Source: Planctomycetota bacterium (GTDB lineage Bacteria > Planctomycetota > SZUA-567 > H5-PLA8). Taken from it: 64,000 nucleotides of DNA. Below the pieces are notes generated by a model. It was not told the DNA's origin. It searched no databases and saw only the letters and a program-made list of their open reading frames with translations. The stretch spans positions 1 through 64,000 of the forward strand of contig JACQFI010000052.1 of assembly GCA_016200135.1 (NCBI GenBank). Reading direction: 5' to 3'. A program made the translations under genes and the position numbers. Below, one piece after another: positions 33,801 to 42,508 of the stretch (position 1 is its first letter; every line of letters starts with the position of its first letter).

Positions 33801-36590
33801 ACCGCGGGAGGCTCGGGCATCGCGGCGGCGCTGCTGGAGCACCTCAACGAATTCCTCGTGGTGAAATCGATGACGCTCGACGCCGAGGGACTCAGCCGGT
33901 GGGTGCTGGCCAATCCAACACTGGCGCAGGAACGGCACGTGCCGGAGGCGCTCGTCGGATTGATTACCTCCAAGCGGCTGCAGCCTTCCGGCACGTGGAC
34001 CATCAAGGACCTCGCCTTGCGTCCCGCGCCCGGCCGCGACCGGACCTGGAGCCTCGTGGGCCAGTTCCATAACGACCTGCGCTACATCCTGCCGTGCCTC
34101 GCGGGCGAACGGCCGCGCGAATTCACGCTCAAAGGGCCGTGGAGCATCCGCGAGAACGACGCCTCGGCCGTCTCGTTTACCGAGGACTATCGCAACGTCT
34201 CGCTGGTGCTCAACGCGACGTTCGAGAAGTCCGACGTGAATCTCTTCTGCTCCCTGCCCGAACTCGGCGCGCAGGCCCGGTTCGAGGATTACGCAAAACC
34301 CGCCGGGCAGCCGCTCACCGTCGGCTTGCAGGCGTCGTATTCGCCCGGCGGCGCCAATCGCGATGCGATCTATTACGTGGACAACGCGGAGCTTAAAGGC
34401 GGCCCGCGCCGGGCGGATATCTCCGGCGTGGAAGTCCGGACCAATGTCGACGCCAAAAGCGGCGCGGAGACCGTCAAGACGCTGAGCATCCAGCAGGCAC
34501 ACCTCGCCGGTGGGCCGCTCAATCGCCCCGCGCAGGAACCCTGGGGCCTGGAGAAGCTGAATTACGACAGCGAGACCAACGTGGTCCGCGGCCAGCTAAA
34601 GATCCCAAGCTTGAGCGCCACGGAACTGCTTTACGTTCTGGCGAAGCCCTCCGACAAGAGCGTCATGGACTGGTATTTCAACCCCAACAACCTGGCCAGG
34701 TTCGCGCCGGCCTTCGCGGGGCTTCTCGATTCCAAGGACCCCGGCGCGAACGGCAGCGTGGCCGCGATCAGCCTGGAATTCCAGGGCGACCGGCGCCGCC
34801 TCGACCTCCTCGACCCTTTGCCCGCCCAAGATAAGTTCGACTTGAAAGGCCAATTCCAGAATCTGCGCCTCGCCCGGGCGTCGCTCGCAGCGCAATTGAA
34901 CGGACCCTGGTCGATGAGCAACTCCGAACTGAGCAGCGTGGGCATGGAGGTCGCGCTAAACTGCACCCTTCCAGCCATGGGGGAACGGCCGGCAAAACCG
35001 GTTCTCCTTGCCGCTTCGCTCGACGGCCTCTGGATCGCGTCCCGCGACGAGAGGAGAAACCTGCAGCAGGCCCTCGCCGAGAAGGTCATGCCGCTGCAGC
35101 TCAAACTCCCCTTCCACTTCAAAACGCCGCTCGACGCGGAGCAATTGGGCGCGCTGGCCGACGCTCTGCGGCGGATTTCGGGGGGCTCCGGCGTCCAGGC
35201 GCGCGAGGGCAATCCGTACGACGGCCTCGCCGGGCTGAATATCGACGGCAGCCTGAGCGCGCCCTCGCTGTCCTGGGGCGCCGGCGCGATCGACCAGCCT
35301 CTCGCGCCGAAATTCACCCTCAAGGACCTGAAGTTGGCCGTGCCGCTCGCCACGGGGCAATTCGCGGGTGGATCGCTCGCCATCAGCGCCTTCAACGGGG
35401 ATCTGAGCACCGCGACGGCCGAATTCCCGCTCCATCTAAAATATTCGTGCAACGTAAAACTGATCAAAGCCGACCTGCCAAAGCTTCTTTTCGGCCTCCA
35501 GCCGCCTCCGGCCGAGGGCCACCGCACCGAAGGGTCGGTCTCCATCGAAGGCGTGCTCTCGGGGAACGGCTTCGAGACGGCCGCGCGGCGTACGTGGCAA
35601 GGCGGAGTGGAAACCAGCCTGCTTAATCTGGCTCTTGAATTCGCGCCCGGTCCGGTAAAGGACCCGCGCTGGGACCGCCGCCCCGATTGGGCCAAGAGCC
35701 TCTCGCCGGGCGCGGCCTGCGCGCTGGCGCTGCAGGGAAGCCGGCGCGCGGTCTCCGCCGCGGACCTTGTGGCCAACAGCGCGGCGCTGAATAACCTCAA
35801 GGACCGCACCGTTGCGCTTACCAAGGCCGCGCTCTTCGGCATGGAACTGTACTTGAGCCGGTTCGGCGCGGAGGCCAAGCGCATCGAGTTCGAGCCCGCG
35901 CGGCTGCTGGTCACGGTGACGAACGGCATCGCGGACATCAAACTCGCGCCGCAAGGCAAACTTGCCGCTAAAGCCCAGCTCGCGGGCCTTGAGTTCGGCC
36001 TGCAAGGGCGCGTGCGCCTTTGGGACCTGAGCATCGACGAGCCGCTGCTCCTATCGCTGACCAGGCTCCCCGAGGCCTGCCTGGATAAACTCGCGCCGGC
36101 CTTCTGGCCGCAGGAGAAACGCGAGGAGTTCCTCAAGGATCTGGGCGACGGCGGGCTGGCGCTGCGGATTACCGGAACGCTGGACAACCCGCAGATCGAA
36201 TTCCCCATGGAGAAATTGAACCGCTATGCCATGGAGGCCGTTTTTGGCCTGGAGAAATTCAAAGATGCCCAGGCGCTCGAAGCGGGCCTGCAGTTCTTCC
36301 GGACAAGCAAATGGAACCAATCCGACGCCGCGCTCGCCGCGGCCGCGAACTTGCTTGATCGCATGGGCGTAGGGCTGCCGGGCACCGAGACGCACAAGCT
36401 CCAAGGCTGGTGCGTCCTCGACCGGGCGACGGGCCTGCCGCCGCATATCCGGGACATGCTGAGCCCGCTCGCCGAGACGCTGACTCCGGAGCAATCGCTG
36501 CGCAAGCTGCTCGAACCGCCGCCGCCGCCCAATCCGAAGGCGCCCAAGGAAGGGCCCCCGGGGAACTCGGGCAAACCGGACGCGAAATAG
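30819..36590 (+). CDS. 1923-residue FHA-TM-AsmA-like envelope protein
   Basis: The protein joins an N-terminal FHA-like domain (residues ~1-92; R21 and G23-S24 of the phosphopeptide loop and H41 are visible, but the usual SRxH reads HPVH), one transmembrane helix (~107-130) and a very long AsmA/DUF748-like body. The start of that body is typical: ESVHVGLMDGEISIVNLRVPN, then LDPWALLKSWFTGALELRASSL. Near the C-terminus the text GTLDNPQIEFPMEKLN fits AsmA/TamB ends. AsmA-like proteins form bridge-shaped lipid conduits between membranes, so this may move lipid or maintain the outer membrane, with a cytoplasmic FHA domain reading phosphorylation. It ends 1 base before the next gene, so translation is coupled to the prolyl isomerase. 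Confidence 0.75.
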   Translation: MSHFVFTGSQGRFPIPDGESRVGSDTSCPICIQGDGVHPVHAYLKADGEKLMIRPSSEKSPVLVENQPISGPQAILDGQAVSIGPVHLRLESDGKRPQPLLKKRWFRTFLYVAGGVAALVLLAVLLRLLWFNDGWFKARIVAQVDAALKRDDTEIESVHVGLMDGEISIVNLRVPNKEPLEAKDLIHVDEIRGRLDPWALLKSWFTGALELRASSLQVVRPRLFIERYERDGHAVSNIDDIVARYLEGPPQAFPIDLGLAALETHITVEDGQVLLDDRYTRLGKTSFERIDADLRQDALGQNLNFEASAGMRTPDRECGEIGLKKVQFLLIDKEGKIVPKEIGDGSATLKLNKFDLARLFSHLDWSFPVNRGEQRVVVGKPVTGEFKVSFQDVKNFLLTGSAESESLVSVLEKDQAPVGNIPTRLDVDLNYNLDKGPMEISLVLRSATTLAAVRDPGQPQILVLRADGKRDPAGDYRYDVKLKAILQDLFATDVGDRLKLKGRLRGVLEGDAAITYAKGEMKIDGSLAQKGEAFVPHPTDPQGKGEWIPTNVKAECNATALPNDHGEISHLEARFKAKADSKSFEAESLTPARIESLDNLEKLKVNTQFKLNLLGREFWQEFGTYMKLLGFSEPVEERLDLKVTVYSGPDEDPKAQQQQKIRVGLRGKAQAQWNPELPPVELLAHLEYFPDLVLPKSVAPPPFLKLTLQTGDEQTPPFVRLEGAELTRVGSHETLTVPMLKIESDLEALRERFDPYFKRIAKFLGTNVYDAYRITGSPHAQCKLSLAWDAEPTPEGTRAIESAFDLSVEGENLAIAGPVPAQLTAKEGEPVRRWEWSELKPVFSVKGGYRKRPAASKEEPDFHRLDLDELDMKGSLGAFKLRAKNVDLWLLEKLADKKARLPGKVLPDAVSDFSFAGTVESAAFELLRRLEFLPAEPAIAGELKLQADYKRDTGRLTLKELVFRNDEKDGFWLKDLDALAALQGVRDVFLASNQTAGGSGIAAALLEHLNEFLVVKSMTLDAEGLSRWVLANPTLAQERHVPEALVGLITSKRLQPSGTWTIKDLALRPAPGRDRTWSLVGQFHNDLRYILPCLAGERPREFTLKGPWSIRENDASAVSFTEDYRNVSLVLNATFEKSDVNLFCSLPELGAQARFEDYAKPAGQPLTVGLQASYSPGGANRDAIYYVDNAELKGGPRRADISGVEVRTNVDAKSGAETVKTLSIQQAHLAGGPLNRPAQEPWGLEKLNYDSETNVVRGQLKIPSLSATELLYVLAKPSDKSVMDWYFNPNNLARFAPAFAGLLDSKDPGANGSVAAISLEFQGDRRRLDLLDPLPAQDKFDLKGQFQNLRLARASLAAQLNGPWSMSNSELSSVGMEVALNCTLPAMGERPAKPVLLAASLDGLWIASRDERRNLQQALAEKVMPLQLKLPFHFKTPLDAEQLGALADALRRISGGSGVQAREGNPYDGLAGLNIDGSLSAPSLSWGAGAIDQPLAPKFTLKDLKLAVPLATGQFAGGSLAISAFNGDLSTATAEFPLHLKYSCNVKLIKADLPKLLFGLQPPPAEGHRTEGSVSIEGVLSGNGFETAARRTWQGGVETSLLNLALEFAPGPVKDPRWDRRPDWAKSLSPGAACALALQGSRRAVSAADLVANSAALNNLKDRTVALTKAALFGMELYLSRFGAEAKRIEFEPARLLVTVTNGIADIKLAPQGKLAAKAQLAGLEFGLQGRVRLWDLSIDEPLLLSLTRLPEACLDKLAPAFWPQEKREEFLKDLGDGGLALRITGTLDNPQIEFPMEKLNRYAMEAVFGLEKFKDAQALEAGLQFFRTSKWNQSDAALAAAANLLDRMGVGLPGTETHKLQGWCVLDRATGLPPHIRDMLSPLAETLTPEQSLRKLLEPPPPPNPKAPKEGPPGNSGKPDAK

Positions 36591-36591
36591 C

Positions 36592-37749
36592 ATGGCGCCG
36601 AATCCCTCGCCCCCCCTGGCGCGAACGCCGCGTTTGGCACTCAGCCCGTCCGCGTGCTGCGCCTGGGTTCTGCCCGCGCTACTTCTGAGCTTCCCTTTGT
36701 GGCGCGGCGCCGCGGCGGAGCCCGCCGATCCGGAAGAAGAGAATACGGTCGCGCTGCGCGTGAACGCACGGGCGATCAGTTCGCGCGAGATCGAGGCCAT
36801 CTTCCGCGACAGTTACACGCTGATTCAGGACAAGCTCAAGCGTGGCGAACTGAAACCCGAGGCCAAGCGCGACGCCATCCGGGAAGCGTGGAAGAGCGCC
36901 TTGCAGACCGCGATCCAGGACCAGCTCCTCGACGAACTCGGCACGAAGTTCCGCCAGGAGATCAAGGCGCGGATCGTCTCCAACTACAGCCCCGGCACCT
37001 CTTCCGCGCGCATCGAAGACGCCTACCGGCGCTGGGAGGGGGACATGGTGGCCCAATTGCGCAAGCAGATGATCGAAGCCGCCGGCGGCGAGAAGGCCCT
37101 CCGCGACACGCTCACCCAGCGCGGGCAGAACTGGAAAGAATGGGAACGCGGGCTGCTGCTGGAGATCTTCCGCCGCGAAGTCCTGTATTTCAGCTTAGGG
37201 CCCGTCTCCGATTCGCCCGCGGCTTCCAAGGCATACTTCGAGGCGCATCCCGAAGAGTTCAGCCGGCCGGATGCCTGGAGGTTGCGCCACATTCGGATCC
37301 CCAAGGACAAATTCACGTCCGCCGAAGAGACGTTGAAGACGGCCGAGCTCATTCGGAAAAAGCTGGCGGAGGGCGGCGTGGAATTCGGCGAGGTCGCGGC
37401 GGCGCTGAAGTACGATCCCGCCACCGACACCCGCGGCGGCCTGCTCACCGTGGACGGCAAGACCGATCTGCCCTCGGGCCAGTTCCCCGCCGAGGAACGG
37501 ATCGCCAAGGGCCTGAAGGACGGCGAGATCTCGAAGCCCGTCGAGGTGGGCGATGCGTTCCTCATCGTAAAGCGCGAGGGCTACAAACCGGCGCTCAAGC
37601 TTACGTGGGAAGAGGCCGCGGATATGGCCGCCGGCCTGGCCTTTACCGAGCGTCTGAAAAAGAAAAAGCTGGAGTTCTTCGAGAAGCAGAAGAGCGACGC
37701 GTATATCGAGATCGTGCAGAAGGAACCGCCGGAAAAATGGCTGCGATAA
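36592..37749 (+). CDS. SurA/parvulin-type peptidyl-prolyl isomerase, exported
   Basis: The 385-residue protein starts with a signal-peptide-like segment (to about residue 42, SFPLWRGAAAEP). It continues with a helical SurA-N-like domain (~50-190), a parvulin-like rotamase domain at ~210-330 (RLRHIRIPKDKF, then DTRGGLLTVDG) and a helical tail. Such chaperones help beta-rich envelope proteins fold outside the cytoplasm. The start is one base after the FHA-AsmA stop, implying translational coupling and a shared role, perhaps assembling the giant beta-rich body. The rotamase domain is somewhat divergent, so isomerase activity itself is less certain than the fold. Confidence 0.82.
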   Translation: MAPNPSPPLARTPRLALSPSACCAWVLPALLLSFPLWRGAAAEPADPEEENTVALRVNARAISSREIEAIFRDSYTLIQDKLKRGELKPEAKRDAIREAWKSALQTAIQDQLLDELGTKFRQEIKARIVSNYSPGTSSARIEDAYRRWEGDMVAQLRKQMIEAAGGEKALRDTLTQRGQNWKEWERGLLLEIFRREVLYFSLGPVSDSPAASKAYFEAHPEEFSRPDAWRLRHIRIPKDKFTSAEETLKTAELIRKKLAEGGVEFGEVAAALKYDPATDTRGGLLTVDGKTDLPSGQFPAEERIAKGLKDGEISKPVEVGDAFLIVKREGYKPALKLTWEEAADMAAGLAFTERLKKKKLEFFEKQKSDAYIEIVQKEPPEKWLR

Positions 37750-37777
37750 GCGCGAAGCGCCCTCCGGCCGAGCGCCG

Positions 37778-37791
37778 CCGGCGAGCGCCGG
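37778..37791. terminator. GC hairpin between convergent genes
   Basis: CCGGC (37778-37782) and GCCGG (37787-37791) pair around a GAGC loop. It lies in the 42-bp gap between the prolyl isomerase and the TonB-like gene, touching the latter's stop. There is no U-tract, so a terminator role is weak. Confidence 0.3.
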
Positions 37792-39399
37792 TCAGCGGTA
37801 GAGAAATCCAATCGTGATGGCGAGCTTTTCCTTGCCGGCCAGAGAAGGCGGGAAGGCGTCGTGCGGCGCGGCTTGCTGGAGCGCGCGTTTGCAATCGGCC
37901 ACGTTCTGATCCGAGATGTCCCCTTCCCTTTTCACTTCGACGGCCTCGAGCAGCTTGCCGTCCTTGCCCAGCGTAAAACGCATGACCACCGCGCCGAATT
38001 CCAGGCGCGTCCGGCCCGACGCGACGATGTTACGCTTCCAGGCGGCGTTCGTCCGCGCGAGGTACTCCTTTAAGTAAGCGGCTTCAGGGCTGGCGGCCTT
38101 GGCGAACGCCACGTCTCCCGTGCTCGCCGCAACGGTCGCGTCGTTGTCGCTTAGCACGTCGCTGACGGCGTTGCGGTGCCCGGAATGCGTCCGGCCGTCG
38201 CCCTCCACGCCCGCCTGCCCCTTCCGCGAACCGGTACCCGTTTGGGTCTGCGCGTTCTCCGGTGCGGCGCGCTCGATCCCATTCAGCAGGTCTTCGACGC
38301 GGCTCCGTTCGGGGTCTTTGGACGGAACCGGCTTGCCGGAGTTCTCCGGCGCCGGAACGGGAAGCGTATGGGAACTCTGCGCGTGCAGGTCCTGCGCGTT
38401 CTCCGTGATAAACGGAAGCGGGTTCTTCTCCGCTCTCTTGTCGCCGCTCTTGGGCGCGCTGGCGTCTTCCTGCTTGAGGATCTTAGCGGGGCCCTGCTCC
38501 GCGCCGCCCTTGTCCTGCCCTTCGGGCAGTCCGATGTTCCCGGGTTTTATTTCTCCGATCTTCTCTTGCGGCAGCACAGGCTTGCCCACGTCTTGCGGCG
38601 AGGTCGTCCGGTCGTTCGGCTTGCCGGAACCATCGAACGGCGAGAGCGCGGGCGGTTCCTTCTTTTCGGGTCCTTCGAGCGTAGCCTTCCGCTCGGCTTC
38701 CTCTTTCCCGTTGCGCAGATCGCGGCCGTTGTTGGTCTCGAGCGGCTTGCCAACGTCGGGCGAGCCCTCTTTCTGCGCGGTGCCGGTCAGCGGGTCCGGA
38801 GGTTCGTTGACCTTCGTCTCGTCTTCGCCGCGCCGGCCGCCCGCGAAGGCGACCTCTTTGCTCTCGCCCTGCATGGATGGCGCGCCGATGGGCTTGTTCT
38901 TCTCGGCCCGGTCGGCGGCCGCGGTGTTCACGTCGCCCAGGAACTGGGCGTTCTCCGGCGGCTTCTCCTGACCTTTGGCCAGATCGTACGCGATCATCCC
39001 CTTGGGCATCTCGGCGGGTAGGTCGTCGATCTTAATTTTGGGCAGGTCCGGCGCCTTAGCCGTCTCTTGGGGCTTCGTCTCGGCCTCAGGAATGCGCTTG
39101 GCCTCTGGCGGAGGCGTCTGACCGGCCGAAGGAATTTGCGCCGGCATGGGCGCGTTGGGAACAGCCGCGCCCGGCGGCACGGCGGCAAGTTTTGGATCCG
39201 CGGGCAGGTCAGGCAAGGCATCGGCGGAGAAATCGATCTGAATCGGCGCGGCCTGCGCCTGCTGGTCGGGGAGCTCGACCTGCGGCAGGCCCACCAAAAT
39301 CAGAAAGAGCACGTGGACGAACGCCGACGCCACGATCACCATGAGCCAGCGGCCCTGTTGCAATTCCGGCGCCCTAGGGTCCGCGGCCACGGCGTACAT
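37792..39399 (-). CDS. TonB/TolA-like periplasm-spanning protein
   Basis: A 535-residue protein with an N-terminal transmembrane helix (residues ~18-39). A ~390-residue linker rich in Pro, Ala, Glu and Lys follows, and the protein ends in a TonB C-terminal-like domain (~430-535; LEFGAVVMRFTLGKDGKLLEAVEVKREGD). TonB and TolA proteins carry proton-motive-force energy from an ExbB/TolQ motor to the outer membrane; the linker length here would easily span a periplasm. No exbB/exbD lies beside it, although an ExbB-like subunit is encoded at 53324. The ribosome site (GGAG) is 12 bases upstream, a long spacing. It is convergent with the prolyl isomerase gene. Confidence 0.8.
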   Translation of the reverse strand: MYAVAADPRAPELQQGRWLMVIVASAFVHVLFLILVGLPQVELPDQQAQAAPIQIDFSADALPDLPADPKLAAVPPGAAVPNAPMPAQIPSAGQTPPPEAKRIPEAETKPQETAKAPDLPKIKIDDLPAEMPKGMIAYDLAKGQEKPPENAQFLGDVNTAAADRAEKNKPIGAPSMQGESKEVAFAGGRRGEDETKVNEPPDPLTGTAQKEGSPDVGKPLETNNGRDLRNGKEEAERKATLEGPEKKEPPALSPFDGSGKPNDRTTSPQDVGKPVLPQEKIGEIKPGNIGLPEGQDKGGAEQGPAKILKQEDASAPKSGDKRAEKNPLPFITENAQDLHAQSSHTLPVPAPENSGKPVPSKDPERSRVEDLLNGIERAAPENAQTQTGTGSRKGQAGVEGDGRTHSGHRNAVSDVLSDNDATVAASTGDVAFAKAASPEAAYLKEYLARTNAAWKRNIVASGRTRLEFGAVVMRFTLGKDGKLLEAVEVKREGDISDQNVADCKRALQQAAPHDAFPPSLAGKEKLAITIGFLYR

Positions 39400-39551
39400 G
39401 CGTTGGATGAACTCCGCGCGTTTCTAACGGCAATACTTCTTAGACGCTTGCTGTGCGCATTATCCTCATCTTATCGGCACTTTTCCACCACTTCCCGAAG
39501 CATGTTACCTTCAGTGATTCAAGGAGTTGCGCAATTATATAAAGTACGCCG

Positions 39552-40046
39552 TTACCCTTTCCGCTTCCAAGGGCCGCTCTTGCCACCCTTCTTTTCGAGC
39601 AGGCGCACGCGTTCGACAGCCATTCCGCGATCCACGGCCTTGACCATGTCGTAAACGGTGAGCGCCGCCAGCGACGCAGCGCAGAGCGCTTCCATCTCCA
39701 CGCCGGTCTGCCCGGTGCACGCGGCTGTAGCGACGATGCGCAGCCGGCCCGCGCCTGTTTTCTCGAAATCCACCGCCACCGATGATAGTGGGATCGCGTG
39801 GCAGAGTGGGATCAGTTCGTCGGTGCGTTTGGCGGCCTGAATCCCCGCCAGCCGTGCGACCGCAAGCACGTCGCCCTTCTTGGCTTTGCCGGATGCGATC
39901 AGCCGCAGGGTCGCCGGGCGCATGCGCAGAAAAGCCTCGGCCACCGCCACCCGTTGCGTCGGCTGCTTCGCGCCCACATCCACCATGCGCGCGCGGCCCT
40001 TCGCGTCCACATGCGTCAGCCGGACCTTGGAGGACTTTTTCGCCAC
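39552..40046 (-). CDS. moaC: Cyclic pyranopterin monophosphate synthase accessory protein MoaC
   Basis: The 164-residue protein matches MoaC over its length: [15 protein letters not shown] at the start, [22 protein letters not shown] in the middle and [24 protein letters not shown] near the end. It makes cyclic pyranopterin monophosphate in molybdenum-cofactor synthesis, together with MoaA. The start is GTG 40046 with AAGGAG 5 bases upstream. It lies 36 bases downstream of moeA in the same direction, forming a short cofactor operon; the other moa genes are not in the window. The 152 bp beyond its stop show no gene. Confidence 0.95.
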   Translation of the reverse strand: MAKKSSKVRLTHVDAKGRARMVDVGAKQPTQRVAVAEAFLRMRPATLRLIASGKAKKGDVLAVARLAGIQAAKRTDELIPLCHAIPLSSVAVDFEKTGAGRLRIVATAACTGQTGVEMEALCAASLAALTVYDMVKAVDRGMAVERVRLLEKKGGKSGPWKRKG

Positions 40047-40082
40047 AGCGGCTCCTTCATTTCCGGCGGAATGTACCAGGGT

Positions 40083-41294
40083 TCAGAGTACGGCCGGCAG
40101 CGGATAGAAGGAGACGACCGCACCGTCGTCCAACGCGGCATCCGCGGGCTGAAGGACAAAGCCGTCGGCGCCGGAACATCCGGCCAAATCCCCGGAACCA
40201 TGCCAGCGCAGAGCTTGAACGAACGTTGCGCCTTGCTCGACGATCAGTTTGACGGGTCGAAAAGTCGGACGATCCCCGGCGGCCTTCGCGTGGCCCTTCA
40301 ACGTCAGCGGAAAGTTGCGCGGCAGGGGATCGCTCGCGCCCATACGCTTCCGGATCGCGGTCATGGCGAAGAGATGAAAGCAGACGAGCGCCGCGACCGG
40401 ATTGCCGGGCAACCCGAAGACGAGCGTCTTGCCACGCCGGCCGAACGTCGTCGGCTTGCCCGGCTTGACGTTGACCCGGTCGAAGAAGATCTCGACGCCG
40501 AGGTCCTTGAAGGCCCCCGCGAGATGGTCTTTGTCGCCGGCCGAGACGCCGCCGGTGGTCACCAGCACATCGGCATCGAGGCCGCGCTCGACCATGCGGC
40601 GCGTGGCGTGCGGATCGTCCGGCGCGATGCCCAGATATTCGGCCTCCAAGCCGTGGGACTGCGCCTGGGCCAGCAACTGGTAGCTGTTCGAGTTCCGGAT
40701 CTGCATTGCGGCCGGCGTCGCGTTGGGTTCGACCACTTCGTCGCCGCTGCCCAGCACCACCACGCGCGGCTTGCGCCGGATCGGGACCTTCGCCTTCCCC
40801 ACCGCGGCCAGGACACCGGCCTCGGCAGGACCAATGCGGCTGCCTACGGCCAAAAGCAGTCCGCCTTGCTTCACGTCCGAACCTTTGCGCGCGATATGCG
40901 TCTCAGGCGGCAGAGCCTTCAGGACGCGCACGCGCTCCGGCGCAGGCGACGCGGTGATCTCGATGGGCGCAACGACATCCGCGCCCACCGGCACCGGCGC
41001 GCCGGTCATGATGCGCACGGCTTGCGCGCGGGCCACGGCCTTCGAGGGCATCTTGCCCGCGGGTACGTACTCGATCACCGCGAGTTCCTGCGCGGCGTCG
41101 CCGATATCTTCCGCGCGCACGGCGAAGCCATCCATGCGCGCCTGGTCGAAGGGCGGGAAGTCGCGGTCGGCGCGAACGTCTTCAGCGAGCGCGTGGCCTA
41201 AGACTTCGGCAAGCTCGACGGAAACGAGATCGCCCTCCCCCGCTTCACGGAGCAGAATCGCGAAGGCTTCCTCGACTGAGATCAACTTTGGCAT
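40083..41294 (-). CDS. moeA: Molybdopterin molybdenumtransferase MoeA
   Basis: A 403-residue protein of usual MoeA length. It inserts molybdenum into adenylylated molybdopterin. Signatures are DFPPFDQARMDGFAVR near residue 45, RIMTGAPVPVGAD near residue 95, VTTGGVSAGDKDHL near residue 245 and FGLPGNPVAALVCF near residue 300. No ribosome site is obvious upstream of ATG 41294, so its leader may be short. It is the first gene of the moeA-moaC pair, divergent from a Gfo/Idh gene across a 134-bp gap. Confidence 0.95.
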   Translation of the reverse strand: MPKLISVEEAFAILLREAGEGDLVSVELAEVLGHALAEDVRADRDFPPFDQARMDGFAVRAEDIGDAAQELAVIEYVPAGKMPSKAVARAQAVRIMTGAPVPVGADVVAPIEITASPAPERVRVLKALPPETHIARKGSDVKQGGLLLAVGSRIGPAEAGVLAAVGKAKVPIRRKPRVVVLGSGDEVVEPNATPAAMQIRNSNSYQLLAQAQSHGLEAEYLGIAPDDPHATRRMVERGLDADVLVTTGGVSAGDKDHLAGAFKDLGVEIFFDRVNVKPGKPTTFGRRGKTLVFGLPGNPVAALVCFHLFAMTAIRKRMGASDPLPRNFPLTLKGHAKAAGDRPTFRPVKLIVEQGATFVQALRWHGSGDLAGCSGADGFVLQPADAALDDGAVVSFYPLPAVL

Positions 41295-41350
41295 GGCTGC
41301 ATTTTATGAACATGGCCGCGTTTAGCCACCTCCTTCGCGGCGCGAACCGC

Positions 41351-41370
41351 GTTTTGTTCATTTTCAAAAC
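41351..41370. promoter_or_regulatory. Inverted repeat in the moeA/Gfo-Idh divergent region
   Basis: GTTTTG (41351-41356) and CAAAAC (41365-41370) form a perfect inverted repeat around an AT-rich 8-base centre, 58 bases before the Gfo/Idh start. It could be an operator; a 5-bp GC hairpin lies immediately upstream at 41336-41351. Evidence is limited to symmetry and position. Confidence 0.25.
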
Positions 41371-41428
41371 CGAGCGCGTCTGGTTAGCGTGAATCGTTCA
41401 AGAACCTTGGATCATGCGGAGACGCGCC

Positions 41429-42502
41429 ATGCAGAAAATCGACGGGATGAATTACGCGCCGCAGGGCAAGCCTTCGCCCGTGGTGAAACCAGGCGAGTTC
41501 GCCTTCGCCGCAATCGGACTCGACCACGGGCATATATACGGCCAATGCAACGGACTTTTGGAAGCAGGGGCCGAATTAACTTGGGTGTACGATCCCGATC
41601 CGGCCAAGGTGGAAGCGTTCCGGAAGAAGTACCCGCAGGCCAAGGCCGCGCGGAGCGAGCAGGAAGTGCTCGGCGACGCGGCGGTAAGGCTCGTCGCCGC
41701 CGCCGCGATTCCCTCCAACCGCGGGCCGCTCGGCTGCCGCGTGATGAAGGCGGGCAAGGACTACTTCACCGACAAGACGCCCTTCACTTCACTCGCGCAC
41801 CTTGAAGACGCGAAGAAGACTGCAGCCGAGACGAAGAAGAAGTACATGGTCTACTACAGCGAACGACTGCATGTGGAAGCCGCTGTGCATGCGGGAAAGC
41901 TGATCCAGGACGGCGCGATCGGCCGCGTGGTCCAGGTGCTCGGGACCGGCCCGCACCGGCTGAACCCCAAGAGCCGCCCCGACTGGTTCTACAAAAAGGC
42001 ATACTACGGCGGGATTCTCTGCGACATCGGCAGCCATCAGATCGAACAGTTCCTCTTCTTCAGCGGCGCGAAGGACGCGAAGGTCGTGCACAGCAAGGTA
42101 GCCAACTACAAATTCAAGGAGTACCCGGAACTCGAAGACTTCGGCGACGCAACGCTCGTGGCGGACAACGGCGCGACCAATTACTTCCGCGTCGACTGGC
42201 TGAATCCCGACGGACTTCGTACCTGGGGCGACGGGCGCACGTTCATTCTCGGCACGGAAGGCTACATCGAGCTACGCAAGTACATCGATGTCGCGCGCGA
42301 CACACGCGGCGACTGGATCTTCCTCGTCGATCAAAAGGGTGAGCGCGAGATGAACGTCGCGGGGCAGGTCGGCTTTCCGTACTTCGGCCAGCTCATTCTC
42401 GACTGCCTAAATCGCACCGAGGACGCCATGACGCAGGCGCATGCGTTCAAGGCCGGCGAACTGTGCGTGAGGGCGCAGGAGATGGCGGTCAAAGTCGAAT
42501 AG
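41429..42502 (+). CDS. Gfo/Idh/MocA-family oxidoreductase
   Basis: The 357-residue protein has the Gfo/Idh layout, but its signatures are altered: the nucleotide-binding stretch reads FAAIGLDHGHIYG, and the usual EKP is DKTPF, retaining the lysine. GGILCDIGSHQIEQFLFF supplies the second signature. The group beginning with LDHGHI is common in planctomycete-like genomes and has no assigned substrate. GGAG 8 bases before ATG 41429 decides the start over an upstream ATG at 41414. It stands alone and its stop is 6 bases from the convergent RNA methyltransferase gene. Confidence 0.85.
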   Translation: MQKIDGMNYAPQGKPSPVVKPGEFAFAAIGLDHGHIYGQCNGLLEAGAELTWVYDPDPAKVEAFRKKYPQAKAARSEQEVLGDAAVRLVAAAAIPSNRGPLGCRVMKAGKDYFTDKTPFTSLAHLEDAKKTAAETKKKYMVYYSERLHVEAAVHAGKLIQDGAIGRVVQVLGTGPHRLNPKSRPDWFYKKAYYGGILCDIGSHQIEQFLFFSGAKDAKVVHSKVANYKFKEYPELEDFGDATLVADNGATNYFRVDWLNPDGLRTWGDGRTFILGTEGYIELRKYIDVARDTRGDWIFLVDQKGEREMNVAGQVGFPYFGQLILDCLNRTEDAMTQAHAFKAGELCVRAQEMAVKVE

Positions 42503-42508
42503 CGGGCG

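Noticed and set aside
41336..41360. Intrinsic terminator (GC hairpin followed by Ts) upstream of the Gfo/Idh gene
   Set aside because: It would lie between two divergent genes where no transcript should end; the symmetry is noted as a possible operator instead.
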